From NCBI GenBank assembly GCA_002794775.1, contig NBAY01000001.1, positions 248,001-312,000 of the forward strand: a DNA stretch of 64,000 nucleotides, written 5' to 3'. Every line of letters begins with the position of its first letter. Position 1 is the stretch's first letter. The notes under the pieces were generated by a model. That model saw nothing but the letters and a program-made list of their open reading frames with translations. It was not told the origin of the DNA and did not search any database. The DNA comes from Porodaedalea pini (taxonomy: Eukaryota > Basidiomycota > Agaricomycetes > Hymenochaetales > Hymenochaetaceae). The translations under genes and the position numbers were made by a program. Positions 19,801 to 31,230 of the stretch are shown here, one piece after another.

Positions 19801-22532
19801 GTGAACTGTGCAGAGTCTTAGAATCGTCAGGAGAGATTTTCAGAATATCTTACCTCAAGGCTGATCCTATAACATCGCATGACGTCCAGACATTCAATAA
19901 CCACACAATAAACCCGAAGGACCAGGCTCGAATTTTCTGGACTTTCTGAAAACACTCTTTTGTCCATTTAAGACCTTTGATAAGAACGTCAGGGTCTATG
20001 CAGGCCTACCTCATCAGAAACTTCCGAATATTGGGCATAAACCACTGCTTGACCACGCGTATTTGCTCATATCGCGCCGCACTGCGCAGGACGGAGTTGG
20101 CAGGGAGTGACGATTTGGGCATAGGAGGTGCTTCTCCTACAAATATAGCATGAGAGTAGTATAATCGACTGTAATCTTCCTTGCTTACCTTTGAATACTT
20201 CAGGGAAGAGTTCCCGTAACTCATTCTTCAGATCTCTTTCGATTTGATCTTCAGGAATGGTACGAGCTCGTACGCCATAAAGCGCCAACTTTCGTTGACT
20301 GACCAATGCGGGATCTGATTCATACAACGGGATGACGCGAAGGAGCACCCTGTGGCATGATCCAGGCTCCTGCGGCAGTTCTTAACAAATCGTCCTCATT
20401 GAAGTCTCTAATCCACCAACCTCTTTATAAGACAAGCCCGTCTCTCCTCTGGAGATAATCCGCTGAATGTATTGGTCGTAGGAAAACAAACCCTTTTGGA
20501 TCAGTTCGCCAAACAGCAGGGACACCATAGACATGTTACGCTGATCGTGTGCTTTTACACCTGTATCGAGCCAGTCAAATAGTCCGTCCTGAATGAGCTC
20601 GTTGGGAGAGGCAAAGTCCCGTCTGCTTGCGCGCTCTTCGGTCTTGTCACGCCAGAGACGTAGCAGAGTGGCGGCTGCATACGGGCGATGATCTCCGTAC
20701 TGGAGGCAGCAGACACTCCAGGAGAGAAGTAGAAAGAGCTTGTGGGAAAATGTCACAGACTGGCATTCGTTGCGCGACTCAAAGAAAGGAACCGAACTGA
20801 GCTCTGTCGTGCTTGTGATGGAGTTTAGCAGCTAGGGGCATGGCATGAGAGAAGGCTAATCCAAAGAAAGAAAGGCTCGGACCTTGACATCAGAGACCAT
20901 CGACCGTAGGCATCCCTTTGCAGGCTGAGTACCTGTTCTAAATAATAGCGCCTCATTCCTCTTCTCGACGTCCAATAAAGTCTCTCGAATAAGCAGTCGG
21001 ACGCTCTGCCTTGCTTGTCCCTCCGAAGAGTGCCAAATGGAATCGTTCCCTAACAGTACGGAGTGTATGGTTTCCGAGTGCGCTTTCCACGTCATCGGGC
21101 TGACAAAGGAAGTCGGGGCAGCCAGAAAAGCCCGCTGCACATATTTCAGACATATTGCCATAGGTAGCAGCTGAGTACTTACGCGAAGCAAGTTCTCAAT
21201 GCGTGTTTGAAGCTGTTCCAAGGTCTCCTTCGAAGGACTTATTGAGATCTGTTGTAGGGTAAACTTTGTGCAATATACTTGCGCATACAAAACACTGACA
21301 TCCTGTAGCTTTCCCAAACACGCATCAATAAATGGTTTAACAAGTGCTCGGCAAGACCCCATTCCGGACAGGTAATCATCTGCTAGACGAGCCATGAAGC
21401 CGGCTTGAGCGAGATTACAGCTTCCCAACATCTGGACGACCCAAGAAAGAAAGGTGGTATGATCAACCATGAACTCTGAGTAAAACACTCGGAGAAGATC
21501 CAGCCTGAACAAATTGAGGGCAAGATAGTCTTCATATACAAATAAAACTCACGAATAGACAAACTTCGACACCCAGCGTTCTCGAGAATCAGGATCGCCC
21601 AGGACGCCCTTGAAGGTCTGCTTGATATTCAGACCAGGTCGTGGAGCACTCGGAAGGGCTATTTCAAAAAGTTGCCTCTTGAGATAGCCAGTCATGACGT
21701 TGGCCCATTCGACGCTGTATTGCAACGGGTTGTAGTTTGGCTTATTGCGTAATCCAGCCTGTCCTGATTGTCAGCCCGCAGTGGCAAAATAAACTTCATA
21801 GGGAGAAGGAGGAGTTCACCGTTTCATTACTCCCAAACACCCTGACGAACCACACTGCGCGGGGAATCGCAACATTGTTTGCGTGAAGAAGATCCAAGAG
21901 GTCATTCCCCCTCACGCCATGCGGTATGCTCTTACTGAGCTTGTACAACGGAACTTCAGGATTCGCAAGGTCCGCGAACCATGCGCTCCGTTTCAAGTCA
22001 TTGAGCGTCGCTCGAGAGGGAATCCGAAACGTGGACGGTCTTTATGTGTCGTATGTTCTTTGTGAGTAAAATCGATGAGAAACGTGTGGAATGTACGAAC
22101 GGGATCTGAGCCAAATTTTCCGCTCGCCGTTGGAAGACCTGGTTCATGAACTCTTCAAGCTCATGGATCAAGCCACCTTCCTTCAGCTCTTTTATTTGCC
22201 TGGACTTGGACGTATATGTTTCCGCCTGTTCTGCCAAATTAGAAAGGCATAGTCTTGTATCACAACTAAAACAGCTTACAGGAATAGGGTTCTTGAGCGC
22301 AAAACCGTGCTTGATGTTAGCCTCCGTAAGCACGTCTCCATCTTCGGATGGTCTTGGAGGAAAGAAATTTATGAAGCCTGTAAAAGAAGTTGAGAGGCGG
22401 AGGTTTTCGTATTCTCAGGAAGACACACAGACCGAGATCAGCTGAATTTGAAGTCTTCGGAAGCCATTCTGGAGGAATGCATTCATAGATTGAGGGTTTC
22501 TCTTCATCGTTGGTTTGGCCATTGTCGGCCAT
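16802..22532 (-). CDS. MED12: Mediator complex subunit 12 (SRB8)
   Basis: MED12 is the large subunit of the CDK8 kinase module that controls RNA polymerase II through Mediator. The minus-strand gene has many short introns. The start (ATG 22532) leads into SIYECIPPEWLPKTSN. A second exon has LTEANIKHGF and KSRQIKELKEGG, then LNDLKRSAWFADLANPEVPL and the conserved VDHTTFLSWVVQMLGSCNLA near 21440. The middle and end are long helical segments (for example 19468-18323 and 18241-17783), followed by a Ser/Arg/Lys-rich disordered tail ending KKK at 16802. The 17783 exon joins in frame to the tail exon through a GTGAGT...CAG intron, supporting one gene. Exact exon borders between about 19470 and 21780 are not resolved here. 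It shares a 292-bp divergent promoter region with SSR4. Confidence 0.85.
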
Positions 22533-22824
22533 GTCAAATCCGGAGTCCTTCGTTTATTTGAATCACATTCGAAAAAGACGGACTAGATGTCCCATGCTGC
22601 ACCTGGGAGGGTTTCTCTCGGTAGACGGAGTTTCTGCTCTGTCTATGACAGAACCGGAGTGAGTGCTAGCAGGTCGGGACCGCTTCAGGTTTGGCACGCG
22701 TCACGCGACCGCAAAAACGTGATCATGAGAATTGTTTGCCATTTAGCCATGTGGTTGTGGTCTCGTAGTCAAACTCAGGTGAGTCGAGCGTACCGCGTTT
22801 CGCGTACTTTGACAACAGTTCAAA
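22533..22824. promoter_or_regulatory. Divergent promoter region of MED12 and SSR4
   Basis: The two start codons are 292 bp apart on opposite strands, so both promoters lie here. Both products act in RNA polymerase II regulation. I see no definite factor-binding motif. Confidence 0.6.
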
Positions 22825-24380
22825 ATGCAAGCAAACAGCGGAGCCTCGTCCCTAGTTGTGAGTTCAATGTCATATACAGCATACTGTCCTCATATAATAT
22901 GATACTTCTAGACAGAGATCTGTCTGCGGTACCCCGACCCCCTCGGTGTGCACGTTCAAGTCACCTACGAGGCGGCAGTGCAGTATTTGATCAAGGCTCA
23001 CCAACTAGCGACGAATGTCCCATTCCATTGGGCATATATCGACAGACCTCAAGATGGAAGCTTATTCATGGTCTTCCTGCTTCCCCAGCAGCGAGCATTC
23101 CCAAACGATGGCATTCGCTACCAAGACCAGGAGAACCGGTATTCGATACCAGCTGGCACAGGTCGTGTCAGTAAATGCAGCTGTTGGTAAGACTATTAAA
23201 ATTGTGCTGAACCGAGGTTGTTTCGTCATAGGAACTTGAAATAAGTGAAATCAAATATGGTTTCATTCCAGACTCTGCGGACTCCGTTGCATACCGTGTA
23301 CGGCGTCGCTTCCGCCTCATAAAAGGCGGGAGTCCACAGCTCACACTGGTACACTACTCAGCAGGTGCAACTATGCGTAAGTGATTGGAAGTTGTTCGAC
23401 AAACCGGGATCTAATTGGGATCATCGCCACTTTGTTTCCCAGCAATAATCTCTGCTCTTCATGGCCAGCCAGTTCGTTCGTATCCGCTACGACCGATTAA
23501 CGAGCCCGCCATGTACGTTCTAGGTGAAAAGATAGGCCAGAAAGTTATCATGCCACAGCAGCGCGCAGTGCATCCTACTCAGGCAATGGGAACACCAGGT
23601 GGAATGCCAGGAATGGTCGGTATGGGCGGAGGAATGCAACATCAAGCAGCAATGCTTGCGCACCAGAATCGAGAGATGGAGGCTCTTGAACGGAGGCAGG
23701 CGCGGGATCGGGCGACAGGGTTGCCTGGACATAGCGTACGTTATTCGGTCTATCGCGAACTAGTCGCTTTGCTTTCTTCGACATGCTTTAGTTTGCTCGA
23801 TGTTGTCCCTCTCTGCACTACTAACTCATCCTCTCCTCCCATGCTGCAGCAACAAACGGCGGTCCATGACGATGATTCGGGAGGTACGCGGTGGACGCAG
23901 ATTCTCAGTCTTGAAGCTGACCAGGCTTTTCACAGACGAATATGACCACGTCTCGACTCGATCCCTTGCTTTAGCACGCTATAAACGGAATCATGATTTC
24001 ATGAACGAAGTGTTTATGTATGCTGCTTTCGGTATGCTCTCCATCTCTAATCGTGCTGTGAGAACAAACATGAATGTGCCTCTTTCCAGGTGACAAAAAA
24101 CCTAAGGAACCACGAAATCCGTACGCCTGCTTCAATGAAGACGAGATCAAGGAGAAGGTGGTACGCATTTTCAGATTAGCTCACTATAATGGCCAAGGAG
24201 ATAATGATATCTTCTATGTAGTCGAAGTTAGAAAAGGAAGTTAAGGAGCTCACTGCAAAAGCCGAAGAACGCAAGGAAACGGCTCGCAAGCGTGAACGGA
24301 CTGAAAGCGCAGAATCGGGTGGGGGAGACGTGTCGATGGAGAGTCTAGGGCCTGCGCCCGCGGAAGTAGCAGTTATATGA
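22825..24380 (+). CDS. SSR4: SWI/SNF and RSC subunit Ssr4-like protein (DUF1750)
   Basis: Ssr4 is a fungal subunit of SWI/SNF-type nucleosome remodellers. Exon 1 is 33 nt (22825-22857, MQANSGASSLV) and a GTGAGT intron leads to TEICLRYPDPLGVHVQVTYE at 22912. The domain continues through FHWAYIDRPQDGSLFMVF, then IKYGFIPDSADSVAYRVRR and LRPINEPAMYVLGEKIGQKV. A Gly/Met-rich linker (GGMPGMVGMGGGMQ) follows. The second half contains TDEYDHVSTRSLALARYKRNHDF-like sequence in shorter exons, then NPYACFNEDEIKEK and a charged coiled coil, ending VAVI with TGA at 24378-24380. The early ATG at 22587 in another frame is not used in this model. Confidence 0.82.
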
Positions 24381-24736
24381 CCTTCTCGGTTGTCTGTACT
24401 GTTAGTCCATTCACCACTGTTTTGTTGTTCATGCTCTGCTCCAAAGTCTGTACTATGCCTCAGGCTTTGCTTGATGCTTAGGCCTGTATAATTTATTTCT
24501 TATCTTTCATTGTGCTTGCAATGACGACGGATGTTTCGTTTGGCGATATAAAGGATCTACCTACTCAGTCCATCATGCATGAAACTTGAAAGTCTCATTT
24601 GGTCATCTTCAAAGTGCACGAATAAGTTATTTGTATTCGTGGGAAAACATGGATGAATACACTTTTTCGTTCAACACAACGAAAGTGATCTACACCAACA
24701 CGGTCACCAGCTTGTCGCATACGCGTGTCGTCGGCC

Positions 24737-27700
24737 ATGCATCTCTACAACCTCACACTACAGCCGCCGACAGCGGTAACACATGCCATTGTTGGCAACT
24801 TCTCTGGCGCTCGCCAGCAGGAGATCATTGTCTCGCGCGGAACGCGCCTCGAGCTGCTTCGGCCAGACGTTCAGACGGGTAAGATTTCAACAGTGATTGC
24901 CAACGACGTATTTGGTTCCATTCGTTCTTTGGCTGCCTTCAGATTGACGGGTGGGACGAAGGGTGAGCTCGTGTACGTATTTCAGTCAATATTCATCGCA
25001 ATTTACGCTGCCTTTTCTCAGACTATGCCATAGTAGGCTCAGATTCCGGACGGATTGTCATCCTTGAGTATGACCCAAAAACGAGTAGCTTTCTGAAATT
25101 GCATCAAGAGACGTATGGAAAATCAGGTGCTCGGCGAATCGTACCAGGACAGTATCTAGCGACCGACCCGAAGGGACGGAGTGTCATGATTTCGGCCATC
25201 GAGAAGGCGAAGCTGGTCTACATTCTCAATCGTGATGCTGCAGCAAACTTGACCATTTCCTCTCCTCTGGAGGCACACAAGAATGCAGCAATAATTCATC
25301 ACATCGTCGGTGTGGATGTCGGCTTTGAAAATCCATTGTACGCCGCTCTTGAGGTCGATTATACGGAATCAGACCAGGACCCTACGGGGGAAGCGTTCAA
25401 CAACGCAGAGAAGGCACGTTTGCATACTTGCGTCGTCCTTGCATATGTTTATTGACGTCTCGTTGCCCAGCTTCTGACATTTTATGAACTAGACCTTGGT
25501 CTAAATCATGTCGTCCGCAAGTGGAGTGAGCCGACGGACCCTCGTGCCAATCTCCTCGTTCAAGTGCCTGGCGGTCAATTAGCTTCATCCGACCGTTTCG
25601 ATGGGCCATCTGGCGTTCTCGTTTGTTGTGAAGACCACATTATATATCGACACATGGACGCACCGCAACATCGTGTACCCATTCCCCGTCGTCGCCATCC
25701 TTTGGAAGACAAGGAGCGAGGCTTGATCATCGTTGCCGCTGTAATGCACAAGATGAAAGTAGGTGTCTTTCTGAAACATATTACCTTGGTATTTCGGCTG
25801 ATATCTGATTCTAGGGCGCTTTTTTCTTCCTCCTTCAAAGTGAAGAAGGCGACTTGTACAAAGTAACGATCGACCACGAAGATGAGGAAGTCAGGTCGCT
25901 GAAGATCAAATATTTTGATACAGTGCCTGTGGCATCTAGCCTCTGCATTTTGAAGTCTGGTTTCCTCTTCGTCGCTTCAGAGTTCAGCAATCAGTATGTT
26001 GTCAACTTCATTGCATAGCGTTAAGTATTAATTCTTCATTAAAGCTATCTCTATCAGTTCCAGAAACTTGGCGATGACGATAACGAGCCCGAATTCTCCT
26101 CGACGGATTACCCCGGTTTTGGCATGGCCGATCCCTCGTCCCCTTTACCCTTTGTGTACTTCAAACCACGACCCCTGGACAATCTTGTTCTTGCAGATGA
26201 GATTGAGTCGCTCGACCCTATCATAGACTCGAAGGTCATGAACATATTACCGAACAGTGATACTCCGCAGATATTTGCTGCATGCGGACGAGGTGCTCGG
26301 TCTTCGTTCAGGACTCTCCGGCATGGGCTAGAGGTTGAGGAAGTCGTCAGCTCGGACCTCCCTGGTATCCCTAACGCAGTGTGGACCACGCGCGTGAAGG
26401 AAGACGATCCTTACGACTCTTACATCATCCTTTCTTTTGTCAATGGTACACTCGTTCTGTCTATCGGCGAAACCATCGAAGAGGTCCAGGACACCGGCTT
26501 CCTTTCTTCTGCCCCAACGCTCGCTGTTCAGCAGATTGGGTCCGATGCACTGCTTCAGGTCCACCCTCACGGCATTCGTCATGTTCTTGCTGACCGGCGC
26601 GTGAATGAGTGGCGAGTCCCGCAAGGCCTCACCATCGTCGCCGCTACGACGAACAAACGACAAGTAGTGGTTGCGCTGAGCTCAGCAGAGCTAGTCTACT
26701 TCGAACTCGATCTGGAAGGCCAACTGAACGAGTATCAGGACCGCAAAGCAATGGGAAGCACCGTACTGGCACTGAGTGTCGGAGATGTGCCGCCTGGCAG
26801 GCAGAGGACCCCGTACTTGGCAGTAGGATGCGAGGATCAGACAGTGCGCATCGTCTCGCTTGACCCAGAGAGCACGCTGGAGACAATCAGTCTGCAAGCA
26901 CTTACGGCTCCGCCGTCTGCGATTTGTATTGCGGATATGCTGGACTCGAGTATCGACAAGAATCAACCGACGATGTTCGTGAACATTGGCTTGCAAAACG
27001 GCGTACTTCTTCGGACAGTTCTCGATCCAGTGAACGGACAGTTGACGGATACTCGGACGAGGTAAGCCATCTAAGCACTGCTTGCAGTGATATGTGCAGA
27101 GTTCATTGCTTTCTCTTAGGTTCTTAGGTACACGTCCAGTGAAACTGATGCGGGTTCAAGTGCAACGCAATCCATCCATTTTGGCGTTGTCGTCCCGTTC
27201 TTGGCTCAACTACACGCATCAAGGCCTCCTGCATTTCACTCCCTTAATCTTCGAGACGCTAGATCATGCATGGGGTTTCTCCGCCGAACTTTGTCCCGAG
27301 GGTTTGATCGGCATTGCTAGTAGCGTGCTCCGGTAAGTATTACTTCCTCGCCTTAACAGCTGTGATGAGATCATGGGATCGCGATGCCAAAGGCATATGT
27401 CGAAATGTTTTCTTATTGTACCAATTGTTCCTACTGAGCCTTCAGTCGTGTTCTATTCCTGATTTGCCTTGTATCGGACATGCTAATAAATCGTATAGCA
27501 TTTTCCAGATACCCAAACTGGGAACGAAGCTTAAGCAGGACTCGACGCCTTTAACGTATACGCCTCGCAAATTCATTCCTCACCCGACGAATCAGTATTT
27601 CTATATGATTGAAGCCGATCATCGCGTTCTAGGTGATGAAGCTGCCAGAGAAAAACTAGCCGAGCTGGTGAGTAGAAGTTATCCGAATTTATTCATTCTG

Positions 27701-28986
27701 GTGGTTGATAATGTTCCAGCGCCAGAAAGGAGTCAAAATTGACCAAGAAGTTGTTGAGCTCCCTGCAGCGACCTTCGGCCGCCCCAAGGCTCCCGCAGGT
27801 ACATGGGGGTCATGCATTAGGATCCTCGATCCGATCAACAATACCACTGTGCGACTAATCCACCTTGACAACAATGAGGCGGCATTCTCCATCGCCGTTG
27901 TTTCTTTCGCAGCAAGAAATAGCGAGCTGTTTTTGTGCGTTGGGACTGCATCCTCGACGTTCCTGGCGCCGCGCTCGTGCTCTAGTGGGTTCATTCGCAC
28001 ATACGCATTTACGAACGGTGGCGCCGACCTGGAACTGCTGCACAAGGTACGAGTCTGATGTGTTGCGACCTGACTATCTCCTCAACCTTAATCTACAGAC
28101 CGAAACGGATGATGTTCCTATGGCGTTGATGGCTTTCCAGGGTAGATTATGCGCTGGTGTTGGCAAATCACTTCGTCTCTATGAGATCGGAAAGAAGAAG
28201 CTATTACGGAAGGTCGAGACAAAGGCTAGTGCTCGTGTATTTCTGTAAAACATCGCAACCTAGTCTGACAACTTGCTACAGACCTTTGGATCAGCGATCG
28301 TCACCCTAAATACCCAGGGCTCTCGCATAATCGTTGGTGACATGCAGGAGTCAGTTGTGTTCGCTGTATACAAACCTCCTGAGAACCGTCTTCTTATCTT
28401 CGCGGATGATTCCCAATCGCGCTGGACTACTTCCGTGGTTATGGTTGACTATATGACTGTCGCTGCCGGCGACAAGTTTGGAAACGTCTTTATCAACCGA
28501 TTAGACCAGAAAGTATCTGATCAGGTCGACGACGATCCGACCGGTGCTGGCATCCTTCACGAGAAAGGTATTCTAATGGGTGCACCGCACAAGACGAAAA
28601 TGCTTGCTCACTTCCATGTTGGCGACGTCGTGACAAGTATACATAAAGTATCTCTCGTCGCAGGTGGTCGCGAAGTCCTGCTTTACACGTGTCTCCACGG
28701 CACGATCGGGATTCTCGTGCCGTTCGTGTCGAAGGAGGACGTCGACTTCATCTCCACACTCGAGCAGCACATGCGCTCGGAAAAGCTGAGTCTCGTTGGT
28801 CGTGATCACCTCGCATGGCGAGGCTACTATGTGCCAGTCAAGGCTGTTGTGGATGGCGATCTATGTGAGCAGTTTGCGCGGCTACCTGCAGGGAAACAGT
28901 CGGCCATCGCTAGCGAGCTGGATCGTACTGTCGGAGAGGTGTTAAAAAAGCTGGAACAGTTGCGGGTGACGGCTAGCGGCTTCTGA
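24737..28986 (+). CDS. RSE1: Pre-mRNA splicing factor RSE1 (SF3b subunit 3, SAP130)
   Basis: This SF3b scaffold of three WD40-like beta-propellers is needed for U2 snRNP binding to the branch point. The start [20 protein letters not shown] at 24737 is typical of the family. Family blocks follow: [22 protein letters not shown]-equivalent propeller repeats, [19 protein letters not shown] near 25600, [19 protein letters not shown] near 26310, and [11 protein letters not shown] near 27130. The C-terminal propeller has FCYVG-like and [19 protein letters not shown] near 28580 and ends at TGA 28986. About a dozen short introns interrupt it; examples are at about 24975-25025, 27062-27118 and 27669-27720. 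Length of about 1200 residues agrees with SF3B3. Nothing looks broken. Confidence 0.95.
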
Positions 28987-29198
28987 TCTTTCTCTTACTT
29001 ACCATACGATGTAATTGTATTTTATTTTGTTGAGCGAGCCAGCGCGTTAAAGAAAGTATTGCAGCTCTAAACCTCTTTCTCTGTCCTCGCCAACTTTGAT
29101 ACATATGCATTCTTTGAACTTATGTAGTAGAAGGCACATGCAACTTACAAGTTAATAATAAACCAATTACCTAAGCAAGTGGCCGTGGCTTATGGTAA

Positions 29199-30081
29199 TG
29201 GTTGGCTCTGGTTGTACACTCGTTTCGCCTCCACCATGACTTCAGAAACCTCATAGACTGTCTCCCGAAGCTTTTTCTGCATGAAGATCTCGATGAGCTT
29301 ATGAAAGAGGGCTCTTTCAGATTTAGAACGATGCACGACAAAATTTTGCCGGAAAATCGCGGGTTGGCCTTCGAGTATCTCATTCCTTTATCTGCGTTAG
29401 AAAGTTTGGACGATTTCAAACAAGCTGTTCGAGACATGGTTCAAGGTACGATGAATGCTCTGGAATGCAACTGAGACTGACATTTGCATTCCAGGGCATC
29501 ACTTTTTATTCATCAGTCCATCGCGTATTCTCCATCGCGATATCAGTATCAGTAACTTGATGGTTCGCATTGATAAGGGGGGAATACATGGTGTCTTGAA
29601 TGATTGGGACCTCGCTGAAGTTGCTGAGCCGACTCCTGATGGACATTCGGGAACTCGCACGGGAACTCGTCCGTTCATGGCATGGGAGCTTCTTGTGTCT
29701 GAACCGCCCGCCCACGTGGAGAGGTTCGATTGGGAATCGTTCTTCTACGTTCTCTATTGGATAGGATGTCACTATTACGAAGGGAAAGAGATACACACCT
29801 CGCTTCTGTCCGAGTGGAATATCCCAGACGACGATGCCCTGCGAGGTATCAAACAATCAGCGACGGAAAGGGCGGATTCTTCCATGCTTCAGAAATTTAC
29901 CGAGTTTTATGAACCCCTCATTCGAATGTGGATTGTGCCTCTTTTGACGCTTTTTCGAAGTGGACATCAAGCTAAGGATGCATTTATTTTGAGCGAGCCG
30001 AAGAGTGGAGAAGAGTTTGACATGGAGACTCTTGGAGGTCATGTCACGTACGAAAAAGTATGGGAAATTCTACAAAAATGA
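29199..30081 (+). pseudogene. FunK1-type protein kinase, C-terminal fragment
   Basis: Two coding stretches, 29199 to about 29443 and about 29494-30081, join across a 50-bp GTACGA...CCAG intron. They contain the catalytic-loop motif ILHRDISISNLMV, then LNDWDLAEV in place of DFG/DFD, GTRPFMAWELL and an alpha-helical C-lobe. This is the pattern of fungal FunK1 kinases, expanded in mushrooms. The frame opens only after a TAA at 29196, the first codon option is not ATG, and the N-lobe with the ATP-binding Lys is absent. RSE1 ends just 213 bp upstream, leaving no room for the missing 200 or more residues. It is most likely a 5'-truncated relic; transcription from the in-frame ATG near 29299 would give only a C-lobe. 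Confidence 0.65.
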
Positions 30082-31230
30082 TGTCGCACCAGCTCATTGT
30101 GCGCTCTTTTATAATGCTCAGAGTGATGGAAAAGGCTCACTCTGAAGTCAGGATATTTGTGGCAGGCCATAAATTGAGTTTATGCACGTACGCTCAAGTC
30201 GACCTGCACATGGACTGGAATGAAGTTCGACCAACGATATACCAAATGTTTACATATCATGTAGAAGTAATGACGATATTTATCAACTACGGATCTCTTT
30301 ATCAGCTACAACCCGACCTTTGTGATTCTAGTTAACGGAGCGACGCTGATTTATTGCTCAGAACGACTGGGTTTCAGAAATGGCGATAGATGACATTCAT
30401 CATGCACTATGCACTCCACTGTACCGTCAGTACTAGCAGGTCTCATACAGAGATATCTGCTACGCCTCTGGGCTTCCCTGAGGTAGAGTTCCAGACTGTG
30501 AGTACGGACTGTTCTGAGGCTCGACTTGAGCATCGAATTCTGGTGGGCGGACGGGAAGAGACACCGCTCTGATAGTGATACTGTCTCATACATGCATTGC
30601 AACGAGGACTCTTGACAGGCAAAAGGGCAGCAGCATCTCTCCTCGACGACACGCTCTCCCTGACGGCCTGATCCCGACAAAGACAAAGAAATGAAACAGT
30701 GAGATTGCAAAGTGCAGATACCAACGAGAGGATACAGAGAGAACTAGTGGCTTTTTTAGTAGAGGAAGCGGAGGTGATACGATACTGTTCTGGAGAAAAC
30801 GAAAACGTTAGTCCTGGTAGCGGTGGCGATGGATGAAACGAAGGTGCAGATGCTGAAATTGATGCAAAAGAGACCGAATACGTTACGGGAGACAGGATAG
30901 GTAAATAGGAGATACGGAATGCGCGAATGAAGGACGTGACACAGCAGAAAAATAGTAATAGGCAGAGTCTGAGAGAATGGGCAGTAAGAGGGATGCGGAA
31001 AGGGAAGGCGAGGGATTGGAAACATAAACAGAAGAAAGAGAAAAGGAACCCGGAACACCAGCAAAATCGAAGTGAAACGAAACCAAGGCCCGGGGTGAAA
31101 GAGAAAACATTAAGGAGTGTACGAACTCCGACGAAATGAATGACATAGAAAAACAGGAGCTGGGGTTGGAGGGAGGGTGGAAGATAACAAATCATAACAG
31201 CAAGCCAAGAAGAGGAAGTCGAAAGCTACT
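30082..31230. other. 1.1-kb gap with strand-asymmetric 3' flank, no gene supported
   Basis: About 30700-31230 is very purine-rich on plus (pyrimidine-rich on minus), directly downstream of the minus-strand gene that stops at 31231, so it is probably that gene's 3' UTR. A long minus-strand open frame here (30443-31195) is low-complexity Phe/Ser/Leu and I do not accept it. Confidence 0.5.

Noticed and set aside
30443..31195. 250-residue minus-strand frame
   Set aside because: Low-complexity Phe/Leu/Ser translation of a pyrimidine-rich 3' flank; no conserved motif or splice logic.
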